From Pelagibius sp964472095 (lineage in GTDB: Bacteria > Pseudomonadota > Alphaproteobacteria > Kiloniellales > Kiloniellaceae), in the NCBI GenBank assembly GCA_964472095.1, contig CAYYIV010000012.1, positions 1 to 64,000 on the forward strand: a stretch of 64,000 bases of DNA, given 5' to 3'. Position 1 is the first letter of the stretch. Every line of letters begins with the position of its first letter. This document shows positions 13,433-21,288 of this stretch, piece after piece. The position numbers and the translations under genes were made by a program. A model generated the notes under the pieces. It made no database searches, was not told where the DNA came from, and was given only the letters and a program-made list of their open reading frames with translations.

Positions 13433-14959
13433 CTACGCTTTCAAAATGGTCTTCAGCCGCTGTAGGTTTTGCTCGTAGTTCACCACGTACGAGCCGAAAG
13501 CATGCGTAAGGGATGAACCCTTGGAGCGCCAGGAATCAAAATCCCAGCCAAGCTCGATGAGATCCGAGGCGGCGAATACGAATTCGAGCGTCTCGGTCAG
13601 GAAAGCAAGGGCGTTGATCTCCTCGCGGTAGTCGAAAGCCGCTTCACTGCCGTGGACAAAATGGTTGCGGCAGAGCACCGCCTGACTGCAAGGCAGATGC
13701 AGCTCTGAAAACTTTTGCGGATAGGCCGCCATAAGAATGTTGGCGCGGTGGCATGCCTTGTCGCGCAGGCTGGCGGTGCCGACGCGCCCCAGTGCAGAGA
13801 GCACGGACTGGCGCGCAAAGCTCTCGGGCAGCGCCTTGAATAGCCTGCGACAGTCGCCGACCGCGTCTTTGGTAGATTGATCGAGCGATACTCTTTTGGG
13901 CACATGGCTTTCGGGAAGAAGATCGAACATGTTGGCCGCCCCGACGATGCGATCGATGCCGTAGGACTCGGTATAAAAGGCGCTGCCAAATCTTCCTCGG
14001 GCCTCAACCATGCAATGTGCGCTATCCAGCCAGCCGGAGAGAACCTTTGCGAACTCGGCCTTTTGCTTGCCAATATCAAGGAGGACATCGCCGTAGCTGG
14101 TGGGTTGGGTTTCGCCGGAAACTTGATCGTTGCAATAGCTCCAGATGAGTTCGAAGAGTGGGGGCGGATGACCGTCCTTCTCCGGCTTTGCAGTTGTCAG
14201 CTCGGCGTCGATCTTCAGATAGCGCTGGCGTCTCCCCAGACAGAGCTCAAAAAAGCTGTGAAGTGTCCAGAGGGCATTGATTGCATCTTCCACCGTCCTG
14301 GGGGCCGCAAATTCGAGGCTGACAACAATCTCATTGTCTATGCCCACGCCCTTCGAGCTGCCCATGCTATGCGAAGCGCGGTTGGTCAGCGTAACCGTAC
14401 CGATCTGGGCCAAACACTTCGCAATCTCCCAGCGATCAGCGTAGTAGAGCAGGAGAGGGTGCTCTCCGACTTCGGGAGCGAATGGCGCTTTCGTACGGCC
14501 ACGCTTTTCGGCAATCCGTGCGGAGCGTTCGTGATTGGCTTTGAGAAGTTCGAGGAGTTCGTCCCGCTCAGGGTGAATGGAGCCGAATGTCCCGAAGTTG
14601 TGCACGAGGCAATGGATATTCTCGAAAGTGTAATGCAGCGCGCGAACAACGGCATCCTGGGAACTGATGAACGCCTCACCGGCCAGGATGTAGTGCGGGA
14701 AGAGTTTCACCTCGTACCGCGCATTTTCATCCCAGCGGTGATTGATCCTCCCTGCCGAAATGCAGCCAAGGAGTGATGCCTTCGTTCCGTCAGTAAGGAC
14801 GCCGTGATGATCGCGGAATTCGGCCTCGACCTCCTTCCAGGGCTCTTTGTCCACGAGCGTGAGCAAGGTGTCTGCTCCCGCAATGTGAAGGTGTCCCGCG
14901 CCGACCCCATCATTGGGCATGTAGATGCCGCTATAGTCCTTCTTTGAGTTAAGGGGCAC
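13433..14959 (-). CDS. apeA: ApeA-type anti-phage HEPN protein
   Basis: ApeA proteins are single-gene abortive-infection factors whose HEPN domain is expected to be an RNase that is triggered by phage. This 508-residue protein has the ApeA N-terminal beta domain (about residues 5-300; SGIYMPNDGVGAGHLHIAGA near the start, then LLGCISAGRINHRWDENARY) and a helical C-terminal HEPN domain. The catalytic Rx4H motif is R431-NHFV-H436 in LCRNHFVHGSE. I chose GTG 14959 (VPLNSKKDYSGIY) because it matches the family start and follows an AAAGGA site; the frame continues to 15022 but that part overlaps the upstream ORF. The start overlaps the last codons of the winged-helix ORF, suggesting coupling. Repeat copy B follows the stop by 38 bp. 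Confidence 0.8.
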   Translation of the reverse strand: MPLNSKKDYSGIYMPNDGVGAGHLHIAGADTLLTLVDKEPWKEVEAEFRDHHGVLTDGTKASLLGCISAGRINHRWDENARYEVKLFPHYILAGEAFISSQDAVVRALHYTFENIHCLVHNFGTFGSIHPERDELLELLKANHERSARIAEKRGRTKAPFAPEVGEHPLLLYYADRWEIAKCLAQIGTVTLTNRASHSMGSSKGVGIDNEIVVSLEFAAPRTVEDAINALWTLHSFFELCLGRRQRYLKIDAELTTAKPEKDGHPPPLFELIWSYCNDQVSGETQPTSYGDVLLDIGKQKAEFAKVLSGWLDSAHCMVEARGRFGSAFYTESYGIDRIVGAANMFDLLPESHVPKRVSLDQSTKDAVGDCRRLFKALPESFARQSVLSALGRVGTASLRDKACHRANILMAAYPQKFSELHLPCSQAVLCRNHFVHGSEAAFDYREEINALAFLTETLEFVFAASDLIELGWDFDSWRSKGSSLTHAFGSYVVNYEQNLQRLKTILKA

Positions 14960-15221
14960 CGTACCAGGTTCCTTTGCCCGTTCCGTGCTGGGCGAGGTGA
15001 TTGGCCTCCACGAGCGCGGCAAGATGTTTCTTGACTGTATTCCGGTTTGCGCCCGTCACCGTGACGGCATCGCTGAGGCTGCACAAAGCCTCGTAGCCCC
15101 TCGGCTTCCTGCAGTCACGAGGGGCCGCGGAGAAGGTCCTGACGCCGGGGCGCGTTGCACAATATGTGGTAGCGTTTTGGCTAACATTCCTTTCTTGGCA
15201 CAACATATGGTGCCTTAGCAA
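14949..15221 (-). CDS. Winged-helix DNA-binding protein, possibly frameshifted
   Basis: The C-terminal 45 residues, LSDAVTVTGANRNTVKKHLA followed by ALVEANHLAQHGTGKGTWYG, form a clear helix-turn-helix plus wing. The N-terminal part of this frame (MLRHHMLCQERNVSQNATTY...) is less convincing. In another frame ATG 15187 has AAGAAAGGA directly before it and reads MLAKTLPHIVQRAPAS, then runs into a stop near 15060. A single frameshift around 15060-15150 would join a good start to the good C-terminus, so the gene may be broken or the sequence may contain an error. It overlaps the ApeA start by 11 bases and would be the natural regulator of that gene. Confidence 0.5.
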   Translation of the reverse strand: MLRHHMLCQERNVSQNATTYCATRPGVRTFSAAPRDCRKPRGYEALCSLSDAVTVTGANRNTVKKHLAALVEANHLAQHGTGKGTWYGAP

Positions 15222-15541
15222 TCCTTCGTTAAGAAACTAGCTGCATCCTAGCCTGGCGCGATCCGGATTACCGATCATCCAGTTGTTGGACGGAGTAGTG
15301 GTCTTCGGGGGTGGTCTCCTTGACCGTCGACGTCGACGTCCCGAGGGCCAAAGAAACCCATAAAGAAGACTACTCCGCCATTGAAGCAGACGAGAGGACA
15401 GGAGGGGAGCATGAAAGGACAACAGGGCATCCCGACAACGCGCCAGCGGCCTGTGGCCGATTGGCTCTGGTTGGTGACGGCCTGGGATCCTACCAGCTCA
15501 TGCATTGCTGGAAGCAAGCGGATGACGCGGAGGCCGAGAAC
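15222..15541. other. Gene-free stretch left of the excisionase-like gene
   Basis: Divergent spacer between the winged-helix ORF (minus) and the excisionase-like gene (plus). It contains a short GTCGACGTCGACGTC run near 15327. A longer open frame from 15311 runs through it into the excisionase gene, but its first 77 codons show no family features. I see nothing else. Confidence 0.5.
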
Positions 15542-15760
15542 ATGAAGCTCTCCGACGACCTGCTCGATAGCGCCGAGGCGATCGCAAGCGAATTGGGCTG
15601 GGTGAACGGCAGTGGTAAGCCGCAGGTCCGGCGCGTCTATCACCTGAGGGAGAAGGGCTGCCCGGTGATCAGGAAGCGGAGCGGGATTGGCATCTACGCG
15701 TTCAGATCGGAACTGAAGGCGTGGCTTCGCGGCAGCGACAGTACCCCTGGTCAACCTTAG
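15542..15760 (+). CDS. Excisionase / AlpA-like helix-turn-helix protein
   Basis: A 72-residue DNA-binding protein, MKLSDDLLDSAEAIASELGW then VNGSGKPQVRRVYHLREKGCPVIRKRSGIGIYAFRSELKAWLRG. The order helix-turn-helix, a G-x-P-V/I-x-K turn, then Y-A-F-R and a short helix is the MerR-like build of excisionases and AlpA-type activators. ATG 15542 has GGAGG eight bases upstream. It is 231 bp before the integrase and on the same strand, the usual place for a recombination directionality factor. The open frame upstream to 15311 is not needed. It may bend attachment-site DNA to favour excision, activate the integrase gene, or both. Confidence 0.7.
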   Translation: MKLSDDLLDSAEAIASELGWVNGSGKPQVRRVYHLREKGCPVIRKRSGIGIYAFRSELKAWLRGSDSTPGQP

Positions 15761-15991
15761 TCAGGGTTGAGTTGCGGCGCTTAGGATAATGCCGCAGTGA
15801 CGGCGGACGACACAGCCCGGACACTGTCAATCCATAGTATGGCTCGATCAGCCAGCCGGCAAAGACTGACGCGCTACTCAGTGCTGGCGCCCCGCCACTA
15901 CCAACACTCCGTATGGGAAAGCGCATGTCCGGCTTGACAAGCGGAATGCTTGCGACATATCGATGGTGGCTGGCAGTGGGAGGATCGCGCA

Positions 15992-17233
15992 GTGGCTATC
16001 AGGAAGCGGGCTTGGAAGACCGGCAAGGGCGAGGCAAAAGAGGCGTGGGTGGTCGACTACAAAGACCAGCACGGCGTGCGCCGGCTCAAGACGTTCTCCC
16101 GCAAGAAGGACGCCACCGATTGGGCGGTGACCACCGGCCATGAGGTCAAAACGGGCGTGCATACGGCGGCGAGCGCCAGCATCACTGTCCGCAAGGCCGG
16201 CAACCTGTGGGTCGATGCCGCCGAGAAGGATGGCTTGGAGCGCTCCTCGGTGCGGCAGTACCGCCAGCACGTCGACCTGCATATCGCCCCACGCCTCGGC
16301 GACGTGAAGCTCTCCGACCTCACCGCGCCGATGGTGAAGGATTTCGAGATCTGGCTGCGCGACAACGGGCGGTCGCCCGCCATGGTCCGCAAGGTGATAT
16401 CGAGCCTTGGTTCGCTGCTGGCGGACGCGCAGGAGGCGGGCTTGGTCGCCCGCAACGTGGTGCGGGAGCGGCCCAAGAAGCGCCGCCAGCAGGTGCAGCA
16501 GAGCCGCCACCGGGCCCGCCTGGAGGTTGGCCGGGACATTCCCACCGCCGAGGAGGTCAACGCCGCCGTGGCGCCGCTGCAGGGCCAGGCGCGGGCCCTC
16601 TTCCTGGCGGCGGCCCGGGCGGGCCTGCGGGCCTCCGAGCTGCGCGGGCTGCGCTGGGCCGATGTGGACTTCGCCAACAAGCAGCTGCACGTCCGCCAGC
16701 GCGCGGATCGCTACAATCAGATCGGCCCGCTGAAATCGGGCGCCGGCCGGCGCGATATCCCCATGACGGACATGCTGGCGAGCGCGCTGAAGGAATGGAA
16801 GCTGGCCTATCCGCGGCCGTTCTCGGGCGCGGCCGATGACGAAGGCAAGCCGCTGCGCCAGGCGCCCCGCTCCGAGCACTTGGTCTTCCCGACCGGCGCC
16901 GGCACTGTCGAGAACCACGGCAACATCTACAGGCGGATCTTCGCGCCGGCCTGGATCGCCGCGGGCGCCACGGTCGACACCGGCACTAAGGACGAGGACG
17001 GCGAGCCGATCCTGAAGGCCAAATACGGCATCCATGCCCTGCGCCACTTCTTTGCGTCCTGGCTCATCAACGAAAAGGGCAGGGGCGGCCTCGAAATCTC
17101 GCTGAAGCGCGCGCAGGTGCTGCTCGGGCACGCCTCGCTGCAAATGACGGCGGACACCTACGGCCACCTGCTGCCGGCCAAGGGCGACGAGGCGGCCGAA
17201 TTCAGCGAGGGAGAACAAGCACTTATCGGCTAG
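15992..17233 (+). CDS. Tyrosine site-specific integrase
   Basis: Catalyses integration and excision of the island at tRNA-Met. The 413-residue protein has an N-terminal Arm-binding region (WVVDYKDQHGVRRLKTFSRK), a SAM-like core-binding domain (LERSSVRQYRQHVDLHIAPR ... AMVRKVISSLGSLLADAQEA) and the catalytic domain with R213 (AGLRASELRGLRW), H348 and R351 (IHALRHFFASW), H380 (LLGHASLQMT) and nucleophile Y390 (TADTYGHLL). All five residues are present, so it should be active. I chose GTG 15992 (VAIRKRAWKTGKG), with GGGAGG eight bases upstream; the frame to 15950 is leader. It points at the attachment site 118 bp downstream. Its GC is high, close to the chromosome, unlike the cargo. Confidence 0.93.
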   Translation: MAIRKRAWKTGKGEAKEAWVVDYKDQHGVRRLKTFSRKKDATDWAVTTGHEVKTGVHTAASASITVRKAGNLWVDAAEKDGLERSSVRQYRQHVDLHIAPRLGDVKLSDLTAPMVKDFEIWLRDNGRSPAMVRKVISSLGSLLADAQEAGLVARNVVRERPKKRRQQVQQSRHRARLEVGRDIPTAEEVNAAVAPLQGQARALFLAAARAGLRASELRGLRWADVDFANKQLHVRQRADRYNQIGPLKSGAGRRDIPMTDMLASALKEWKLAYPRPFSGAADDEGKPLRQAPRSEHLVFPTGAGTVENHGNIYRRIFAPAWIAAGATVDTGTKDEDGEPILKAKYGIHALRHFFASWLINEKGRGGLEISLKRAQVLLGHASLQMTADTYGHLLPAKGDEAAEFSEGEQALIG

Positions 17234-17350
17234 GATAAGCGGATTATAAAAAGCAAACTTCCCTCTGCCTTGAATCTCAGATACTTGCGTCGTGCGACAC
17301 AGACGCGACATGCGTAACCTAAGTATATGATAACAAAGGCGTGACGAGAG

Positions 17351-17397
17351 ACATCATAATCCGCGTGTCGGGGGTTCGAGTCCCTCCCCCGCTACCA
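17351..17397 (+). other. attR: displaced 3' part of a tRNA-Met(CAU) gene
   Basis: From the anticodon loop onward the sequence folds as a tRNA: loop TCATAAT (anticodon CAT at 17355-17357), anticodon 3' stem CCGCG, T stem GGGGG/CCCTC with loop TTCGAGT (17370-17386), acceptor 3' strand CCCCGCT, discriminator A and encoded CCA (17395-17397). The 5' half is absent: upstream there is neither an AGCGGGG acceptor strand nor a CGCGG anticodon strand. This is the displaced 3' end left beside the chromosomal flank; the intact tRNA should be rebuilt at the other end of the island, outside the window. Crossover should lie within this block. Confidence 0.85.
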
Positions 17398-17401
17398 ATG
17401 A

Positions 17402-17439
17402 AATCAAGGCCTTGGCGCGACGGCGGCAAGGCCTTGATT
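17402..17439 (+). terminator. Terminator-like hairpin behind the tRNA fragment
   Basis: AATCAAGGCCTTG and CAAGGCCTTGATT form a perfect 13-bp stem around a 12-base loop, starting four bases after the CCA end. It is most simply the original terminator of the tRNA-Met gene, now separated from the functional copy by the island. The tail GCGTTT is weak for a Rho-independent terminator. Confidence 0.75.
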
Positions 17440-17476
17440 GCGTTTGGAGCTTACCGATGCTGCTCGGGAGCTACGG

Positions 17477-17827
17477 TCACTCGGGCTCCATGAAGAAATT
17501 CGCCGTGTTGGTTCCGGCCTCGACCACCAGATAGGTCGGATCGGCGCCCAAGTCGACGTAGTCCGGATGCGTTACGGCGGCGAGATAGCGCCCGGTGTCG
17601 AGCGTCAGGCTGTACCGGCCGGCGGCGTTGGTAATTTCGCGATGGATTTCCACGACCCCTTCGGGCGCGAAGGTCACCGAGGCGCCTTCGATCGGGTCGC
17701 CGATCGACCCATCGGGATTTCTGACACTTACCACACCGGAAACGTCGCCGACGCATCCGGCCAAGAGCGAAATAAGGGCGAGAGACGCAAACCGCGCCTG
17801 CCAACGATGGTGAGTGCTGCTAAACAT
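17477..17827 (-). CDS. Lipoprotein with carboxypeptidase-regulatory-like (transthyretin-like) domain
   Basis: A 116-residue lipoprotein, the first chromosomal gene beyond the island. ATG 17827 has GAGGAG seven bases upstream and gives a short leader ending LISLLAGC, a lipobox. The mature part, VSGVVSVRNPDGSIGDPIEG then ASVTFAPEGVVEIHREITNAAGRYSLTLDTGRYLAAVTHPDY, is one seven-stranded Ig-like fold with the AGRYSLTLDTGRY signature of CarboxypepD_reg domains, often used as a binding or scaffold module on cell surfaces. It ends FFMEPE. No linked partner gene is evident; the next gene on that strand is far away. The longer frame to 17905 lacks a ribosome site. Confidence 0.75.
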   Translation of the reverse strand: MFSSTHHRWQARFASLALISLLAGCVGDVSGVVSVRNPDGSIGDPIEGASVTFAPEGVVEIHREITNAAGRYSLTLDTGRYLAAVTHPDYVDLGADPTYLVVEAGTNTANFFMEPE

Positions 17828-18319
17828 TGCTCGTCTCCTCGAGAGTTGGCGACCTTCTAAATCGAGGTCGCAATTGGCCGCCGCTTGCTTGTTGTGCGAG
17901 GTCATGCCGGTGCGGCCGGCTGAAACCCCGGCGGCGACAAGCGGGGCCGTGAGGTGCCGCAGACCGACGTCTGCTCCTGTCCGCAGGAGTTCTCTCTTGG
18001 CCGGTCACCGCGGGCCTTTGCGCATCCATTAGATCAAGGATGCATCTGCGGATCAGTGGCAATTGCCACCTTTTGGCCGCTCGCTGCTCTGATCATTGTC
18101 GGGTAGCTCAACGCCGCGGCGGTTCAAAGAAGGCGGTCGCATCATTCCCTTGATGGACTCCGCCCGCTCATGGCGTCGCTCCCGCTCAGGAGAAATTGGA
18201 GCCCCCGCTTCGGATATCCGGTTGGAAATCACCAGCCGGAGCGGCAACCATCGGCGTCTTGGGGCATTGTCGAGTCTGTGCCACGATACGCACCGGATTG
18301 GGGTGTGGTTCGGTCGACA
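17828..18319. other. Divergent intergenic region with small inverted repeats
   Basis: Spacer between the lipoprotein (minus) and the antiporter (plus). It holds GCATCC/GGATGC (18023-18042) and the perfect 14-bp palindrome GTGGCAATTGCCAC (18056-18069), which could be an operator. Long antisense frames to the antiporter enter from the right and look like shadows. No RNA gene is apparent. Confidence 0.4.
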
Positions 18320-19591
18320 ATGGAAAACGGCAGCTTCTTCGGTTTCTCTCCCTACCAAGTGTTGATGGCCGCCATAGGCGCCAGCATCTTTGTCGCTTAT
18401 TGGCTCCCTCGCCTGGCGTTCTCGAATGCGGCCTCGTCTTCCGCGCTCCTGATGATCGGTGGGCTGGTTACCTACACCATCGTACCGGAAGTGCCGGAGG
18501 CACTCGATCCGACAATCTCGCCGCGTCTGTGGGAGATGATCAGCGAGATCGTGCTGATCATTGTGCTGTTCGCCACCGGCCTGCGTATCGACAACATCGG
18601 AAGCTATCGGCACTGGCGGCCCACCTTGCGTCTGCTGCTGATTGCGATGCCTCTCACCATTGCTGCGGTCGGCGGCCTGGCCTGGGGGCTTGCCGGAATG
18701 ACGGTGGCCGGTGCCGTGCTGCTGGGTGCGGTGCTCGCTCCGACCGACCCGGTACTTGCCGGTGACGTACAGGTGGGGCCGCCGCAGGAAGGCAAAGAAC
18801 ACCCGGTCCGGTTCACCCTCACCGCGGAGGCGGGCCTGAATGACGGCCTCGCCTTTCCCTTCGTCTACCTCGGCCTGCTCATCGCGGCACGCGGCGCCGA
18901 TCCATCCGGCTGGCTAACCGAATGGCTCCTGCGCGACGTCCTGTATCGCATCGCCGTTGGTGCTGTCCTGGGCGCTGGCGTGGGCTGGCTCCTGGGCATG
19001 AGCCTCTTCTCGAGCTGGGGCCGCAATGCGATCGAGAAGAGCGGCCCGGGCGTCATCGCCTTGGCGGCGGTGCTGCTTTGCTATGGGATCGTGGAACTGG
19101 CCGAGGGCTATGGCTTCATCGGCGCCTTCGTGGCCGGTCTCGCCTGCCGAAGGGTTCAGAGGAAGCATCATTTCCATCGCCGCCTTCATGCCTTCAGCGA
19201 GGCGATCGAGCACGCCCTGACGGCAATCCTGCTGGTTCTGATCGGCAGCACGCTGCCGGCGCTGTGGCCGGCGCTCGACTGGCGCCACTCCGTGATCGGA
19301 TTCAGCCTGCTGCTCGTCATCCGCCCCGTCGTCGGCTGGCTGGCGCTAAAGGGAACGGACCTTGCGTCCGGAGACCGCTGGATCGTCGGCTTCTTCGGCG
19401 TTCGCGGCGTCGGCTCGATCTACTACATCGCCTATGCATCCGGCCATATGGAACTGGTCAACGAGAACCAGCTTTGGGCGCTGGTCGCCTATACGGTGTT
19501 TGCCTCGGCGGTGATCCACGGCACGACCAGCTTTCTGGTCGACCGCTTCGCATCGAAGCCGGAACGGGGATCGCTGCGCTCCAGGCGCTGA
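18320..19591 (+). CDS. Na+/H+ (monovalent cation:proton) antiporter, CPA1/NhaP type
   Basis: An inner-membrane antiporter exchanging cytoplasmic Na+ or K+ for protons. The 423-residue protein has about twelve hydrophobic segments. Family marks are LIIVLFATGLRI, GAVLAPTDPVLAGDVQVG (the unwound helix with the TDP ion site), LTAEAGLNDGLAFPFVYLGL (AxxxND, the conserved Asn-Asp exchange pair) and GFFGVRGVGSIYYIAYA (the conserved Arg helix). There is no long C-terminal regulatory domain. I chose ATG 18320 (MENGSFFGFSPYQVLMAAIG) since the family begins there; the upstream frame to 18170 is polar and improbable. Ribosome site is weak. The downstream membrane protein at 19780 may be separate. Confidence 0.88.
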   Translation: MENGSFFGFSPYQVLMAAIGASIFVAYWLPRLAFSNAASSSALLMIGGLVTYTIVPEVPEALDPTISPRLWEMISEIVLIIVLFATGLRIDNIGSYRHWRPTLRLLLIAMPLTIAAVGGLAWGLAGMTVAGAVLLGAVLAPTDPVLAGDVQVGPPQEGKEHPVRFTLTAEAGLNDGLAFPFVYLGLLIAARGADPSGWLTEWLLRDVLYRIAVGAVLGAGVGWLLGMSLFSSWGRNAIEKSGPGVIALAAVLLCYGIVELAEGYGFIGAFVAGLACRRVQRKHHFHRRLHAFSEAIEHALTAILLVLIGSTLPALWPALDWRHSVIGFSLLLVIRPVVGWLALKGTDLASGDRWIVGFFGVRGVGSIYYIAYASGHMELVNENQLWALVAYTVFASAVIHGTTSFLVDRFASKPERGSLRSRR

Positions 19592-19779
19592 AGTGCCGCG
19601 TGGCGGGATTTTCGGCGGCGGCGCGACGTTGTAGCGCTGCCCGAGGCTCAACGTTGACTGGTCGTAGAGTGCCGCCGGCTGATCGCCCCCCGGGAGCGCC
19701 GAAGGAAGGCTTCGCAAAGCGGGAAAAGCATCCTATACTAGGCACTTGGGGGAAGGCGACGCTTCTGGAGCACGGTACG

Positions 19780-20148
19780 ATGTCCAAGAGCGCGAAGATG
19801 TATATCGGGGCGGCGCTGGTCCTGATTGCGTTTCCGTTGGTCCTTGCTTTGTGGAACGGCACATCGGCGATCGTCGCGATCCTGTTGATCGGGGTCGGTG
19901 TCTACGCCTTCGCCGTATGCCTCCTGGTCGCCAGCTTCTGGCACCGGCACCACTTTGGCACCTGGCCCGTCGAGATCGCAGAGGACCCGACCATGTCGTG
20001 GCGGTATCCGTATTCAGAGGACGCCGCGCTTGAGAATGCCGGACCCGCCGAGCGGGCAGGAGCCGGCGACGCCGACGAAAGTGGAATCCGCTACCGGGTC
20101 AGCCACGCCATGCTGGGCTGGCTCCGACGGTTCTCCTCGAACGTCTAG
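19780..20148 (+). CDS. Small membrane protein, two transmembrane helices
   Basis: A 122-residue protein starting MSKSAKMYIGAALVLIAFPL with two adjacent hydrophobic helices (about residues 7-25 and 29-52: VAILLIGVGVYAFAVCLLVA), then a polar cytoplasmic or periplasmic tail (HRHHFGTWPVEIAEDPTMSW ... SHAMLGWLRRFSSNV). ATG 19780 has GGAG about ten bases upstream. A long overlapping frame from 18922 contains it but the rest of that frame is the shadow of the antiporter gene. No family is recognised. It follows the antiporter by 188 bp on the same strand. Confidence 0.6.
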   Translation: MSKSAKMYIGAALVLIAFPLVLALWNGTSAIVAILLIGVGVYAFAVCLLVASFWHRHHFGTWPVEIAEDPTMSWRYPYSEDAALENAGPAERAGAGDADESGIRYRVSHAMLGWLRRFSSNV

Positions 20149-20284
20149 CGCCGCCGGCGTCACGCGTGCGCCGCCGGCCCTGCCCGGCGCGAGCTCCTTG
20201 TGCGCTGTCTGCCAATTCCTCAATCAGACGCGGCTTGTCGGTCTTCGGCATCTCGAACGCTTCGCCGTTTCAAAGGGCCGCACC

Positions 20285-20470
20285 TCAATGCGATTCCACT
20301 TCACCTTCGGTGATCTGCAGGATCTGGCGGCCCAGCACCTCGACCTCGGCTTTGAGTTGATCGATCTGGCGCCCTTGCGAAATGACCATCTCGCTGAGGT
20401 CGTTGATCATTTTCTCATTGTAGGCGACGTGGGCCTGGAGCTCCTCAATCGTCTCGCCGTTGCTGGCCAT
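20285..20470 (-). CDS. slyX: SlyX-family coiled-coil protein
   Basis: A 61-residue protein, MASNGETIEELQAHVAYNEK then MINDLSEMVISQGRQIDQLKAEVEVLGRQIL. The E-L-x-x-x-V-A-x-x-E-K-x-I-x-x-L-S-x-x-V-x-x-Q-x-x-x-I-x-x-L pattern is that of SlyX, a small parallel coiled coil of unknown molecular role named from an E. coli lysis-resistance locus. ATG 20470 has AAGGAG seven bases upstream. It is divergent from the HPF-cold-shock gene; the 248-bp spacer between them holds the promoters. The function of the family is not established. Confidence 0.85.
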   Translation of the reverse strand: MASNGETIEELQAHVAYNEKMINDLSEMVISQGRQIDQLKAEVEVLGRQILQITEGEVESH

Positions 20471-20718
20471 GTCGATTCTCCTTGCGATTTCTGTCGTGCG
20501 GCGCCCTGCTTCCGGTTCGGCGCATCCACTGCAACCCGCACTGACCCATCTAGACAGGCGCGCCAACGCGTCAAGGCCGGGGTCGCCTCGCGCTCCAGAA
20601 AGACCGCCCGCCCGCCGCGGACCGAAGCGATTGATCCGCCTCGATGGGGTTCATACATGATTGGAGAGGCAGTGTTGCCCGATTGCATGGTGCCATGTCG
20701 TGGAAGGACGCAAGCTCA

Positions 20719-21288
20719 ATGGAAACACCTCTGGAAATCACTTTCCGTAACCTCGATCACTCCGACGCCGTCGAAGCGAAGGTGAGGGAAAAGGCTGCGA
20801 AACTGGAACAGGTCTTCGATCGCATCACCTCCTGCCGGGTGACCATCGAGGCCCTCAACCGCCAGCACGTCAAGGGCAACCTCTTCCACGTCCACATCGA
20901 GGTCGGCGTGCCTGGCAAGCAGGTCGTGGTCGATAATTCCGGCAAGAATCAGGCCCACGAGGACGTCTACGTCGCCTTGCGAGATGCCTTCAACTCCGCC
21001 CGTCGGCGCCTGGAGGATCGTTCACGGCGGCGGTCCGGCCGGGTGAAGACTCATGTGGTGCCGCCGCACGGCAAGGTCGCCCGCCTCTTCGCCGAAGAGG
21101 GCTACGGCTTCATCGAGACGCCTGACGGGAGCGAGATCTACTTTCACCAGAACAGCCTCGTCGACGCCGAGTTCGGCAAGCTGGAGACGGGCCAGGAAGT
21201 GCGCTATGTCGCGGCCGAGAAGGAAAGCGACAAGGGCCCCCAGGCCAGCACCGTCAAGCTGATCGGCAAGCATCACCTGCAGGGGTGA
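20719..21288 (+). CDS. Ribosome hibernation factor (HPF/RaiA) fused to a cold-shock domain
   Basis: A 189-residue two-domain protein. Residues 1-100 (METPLEITFRNLDHSDAVEA ... CRVTIEALNRQHVKGNLFHV) are the βαβββα HPF/RaiA fold that sits in the 30S A/P-site region of idle ribosomes. A basic linker with RSRRRSGRVK follows. Residues about 118-185 (HGKVARLFAEEGYGFIETPD then GSEIYFHQNSLVDAEFGKLE) are a cold-shock OB fold with the GYGFI and YFHQNSL RNA-binding motifs. ATG 20719 has AAGGA ten bases upstream and fits the HPF start. The fusion suggests that ribosome binding is combined with mRNA binding. It lacks the long C-terminal dimerisation domain of long HPF. Confidence 0.87.
   Translation: METPLEITFRNLDHSDAVEAKVREKAAKLEQVFDRITSCRVTIEALNRQHVKGNLFHVHIEVGVPGKQVVVDNSGKNQAHEDVYVALRDAFNSARRRLEDRSRRRSGRVKTHVVPPHGKVARLFAEEGYGFIETPDGSEIYFHQNSLVDAEFGKLETGQEVRYVAAEKESDKGPQASTVKLIGKHHLQG

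Larger units (their letters stand above)
1..17397. mobile_element. Right (integrase-proximal) part of a tRNA-Met-integrated genomic island / ICE
   Basis: The right border is set by a 3' tRNA-Met fragment at 17351-17397 that lacks the 5' half of the tRNA, directly beyond a tyrosine integrase and an excisionase-like gene. To its right the genes become ordinary high-GC chromosome. To its left are plasmid/ICE-type genes (ssb, lytic transglycosylase), broken genes, an IS remnant and defence genes with lower GC. The left end, the reconstituted tRNA-Met gene and any conjugation genes lie outside the window, so whether the element is a conjugative ICE or a mobilisable or decayed island cannot be decided here. 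Confidence 0.8.

Noticed and set aside
15878..17311. 477-codon antisense frame across the integrase
   Set aside because: It runs opposite to a well-supported integrase with all catalytic residues; its composition is the low-complexity type of a GC-rich shadow.
17340..17397. Complete tRNA-Met gene
   Set aside because: The 5' acceptor, D arm and 5' anticodon strand are absent; only the 3' part from the anticodon loop is present.
18053..18802. 249-codon minus-strand frame before and across the antiporter start
   Set aside because: Antisense of membrane-protein coding sequence with His/Gln/Arg bias; no start or family signal.
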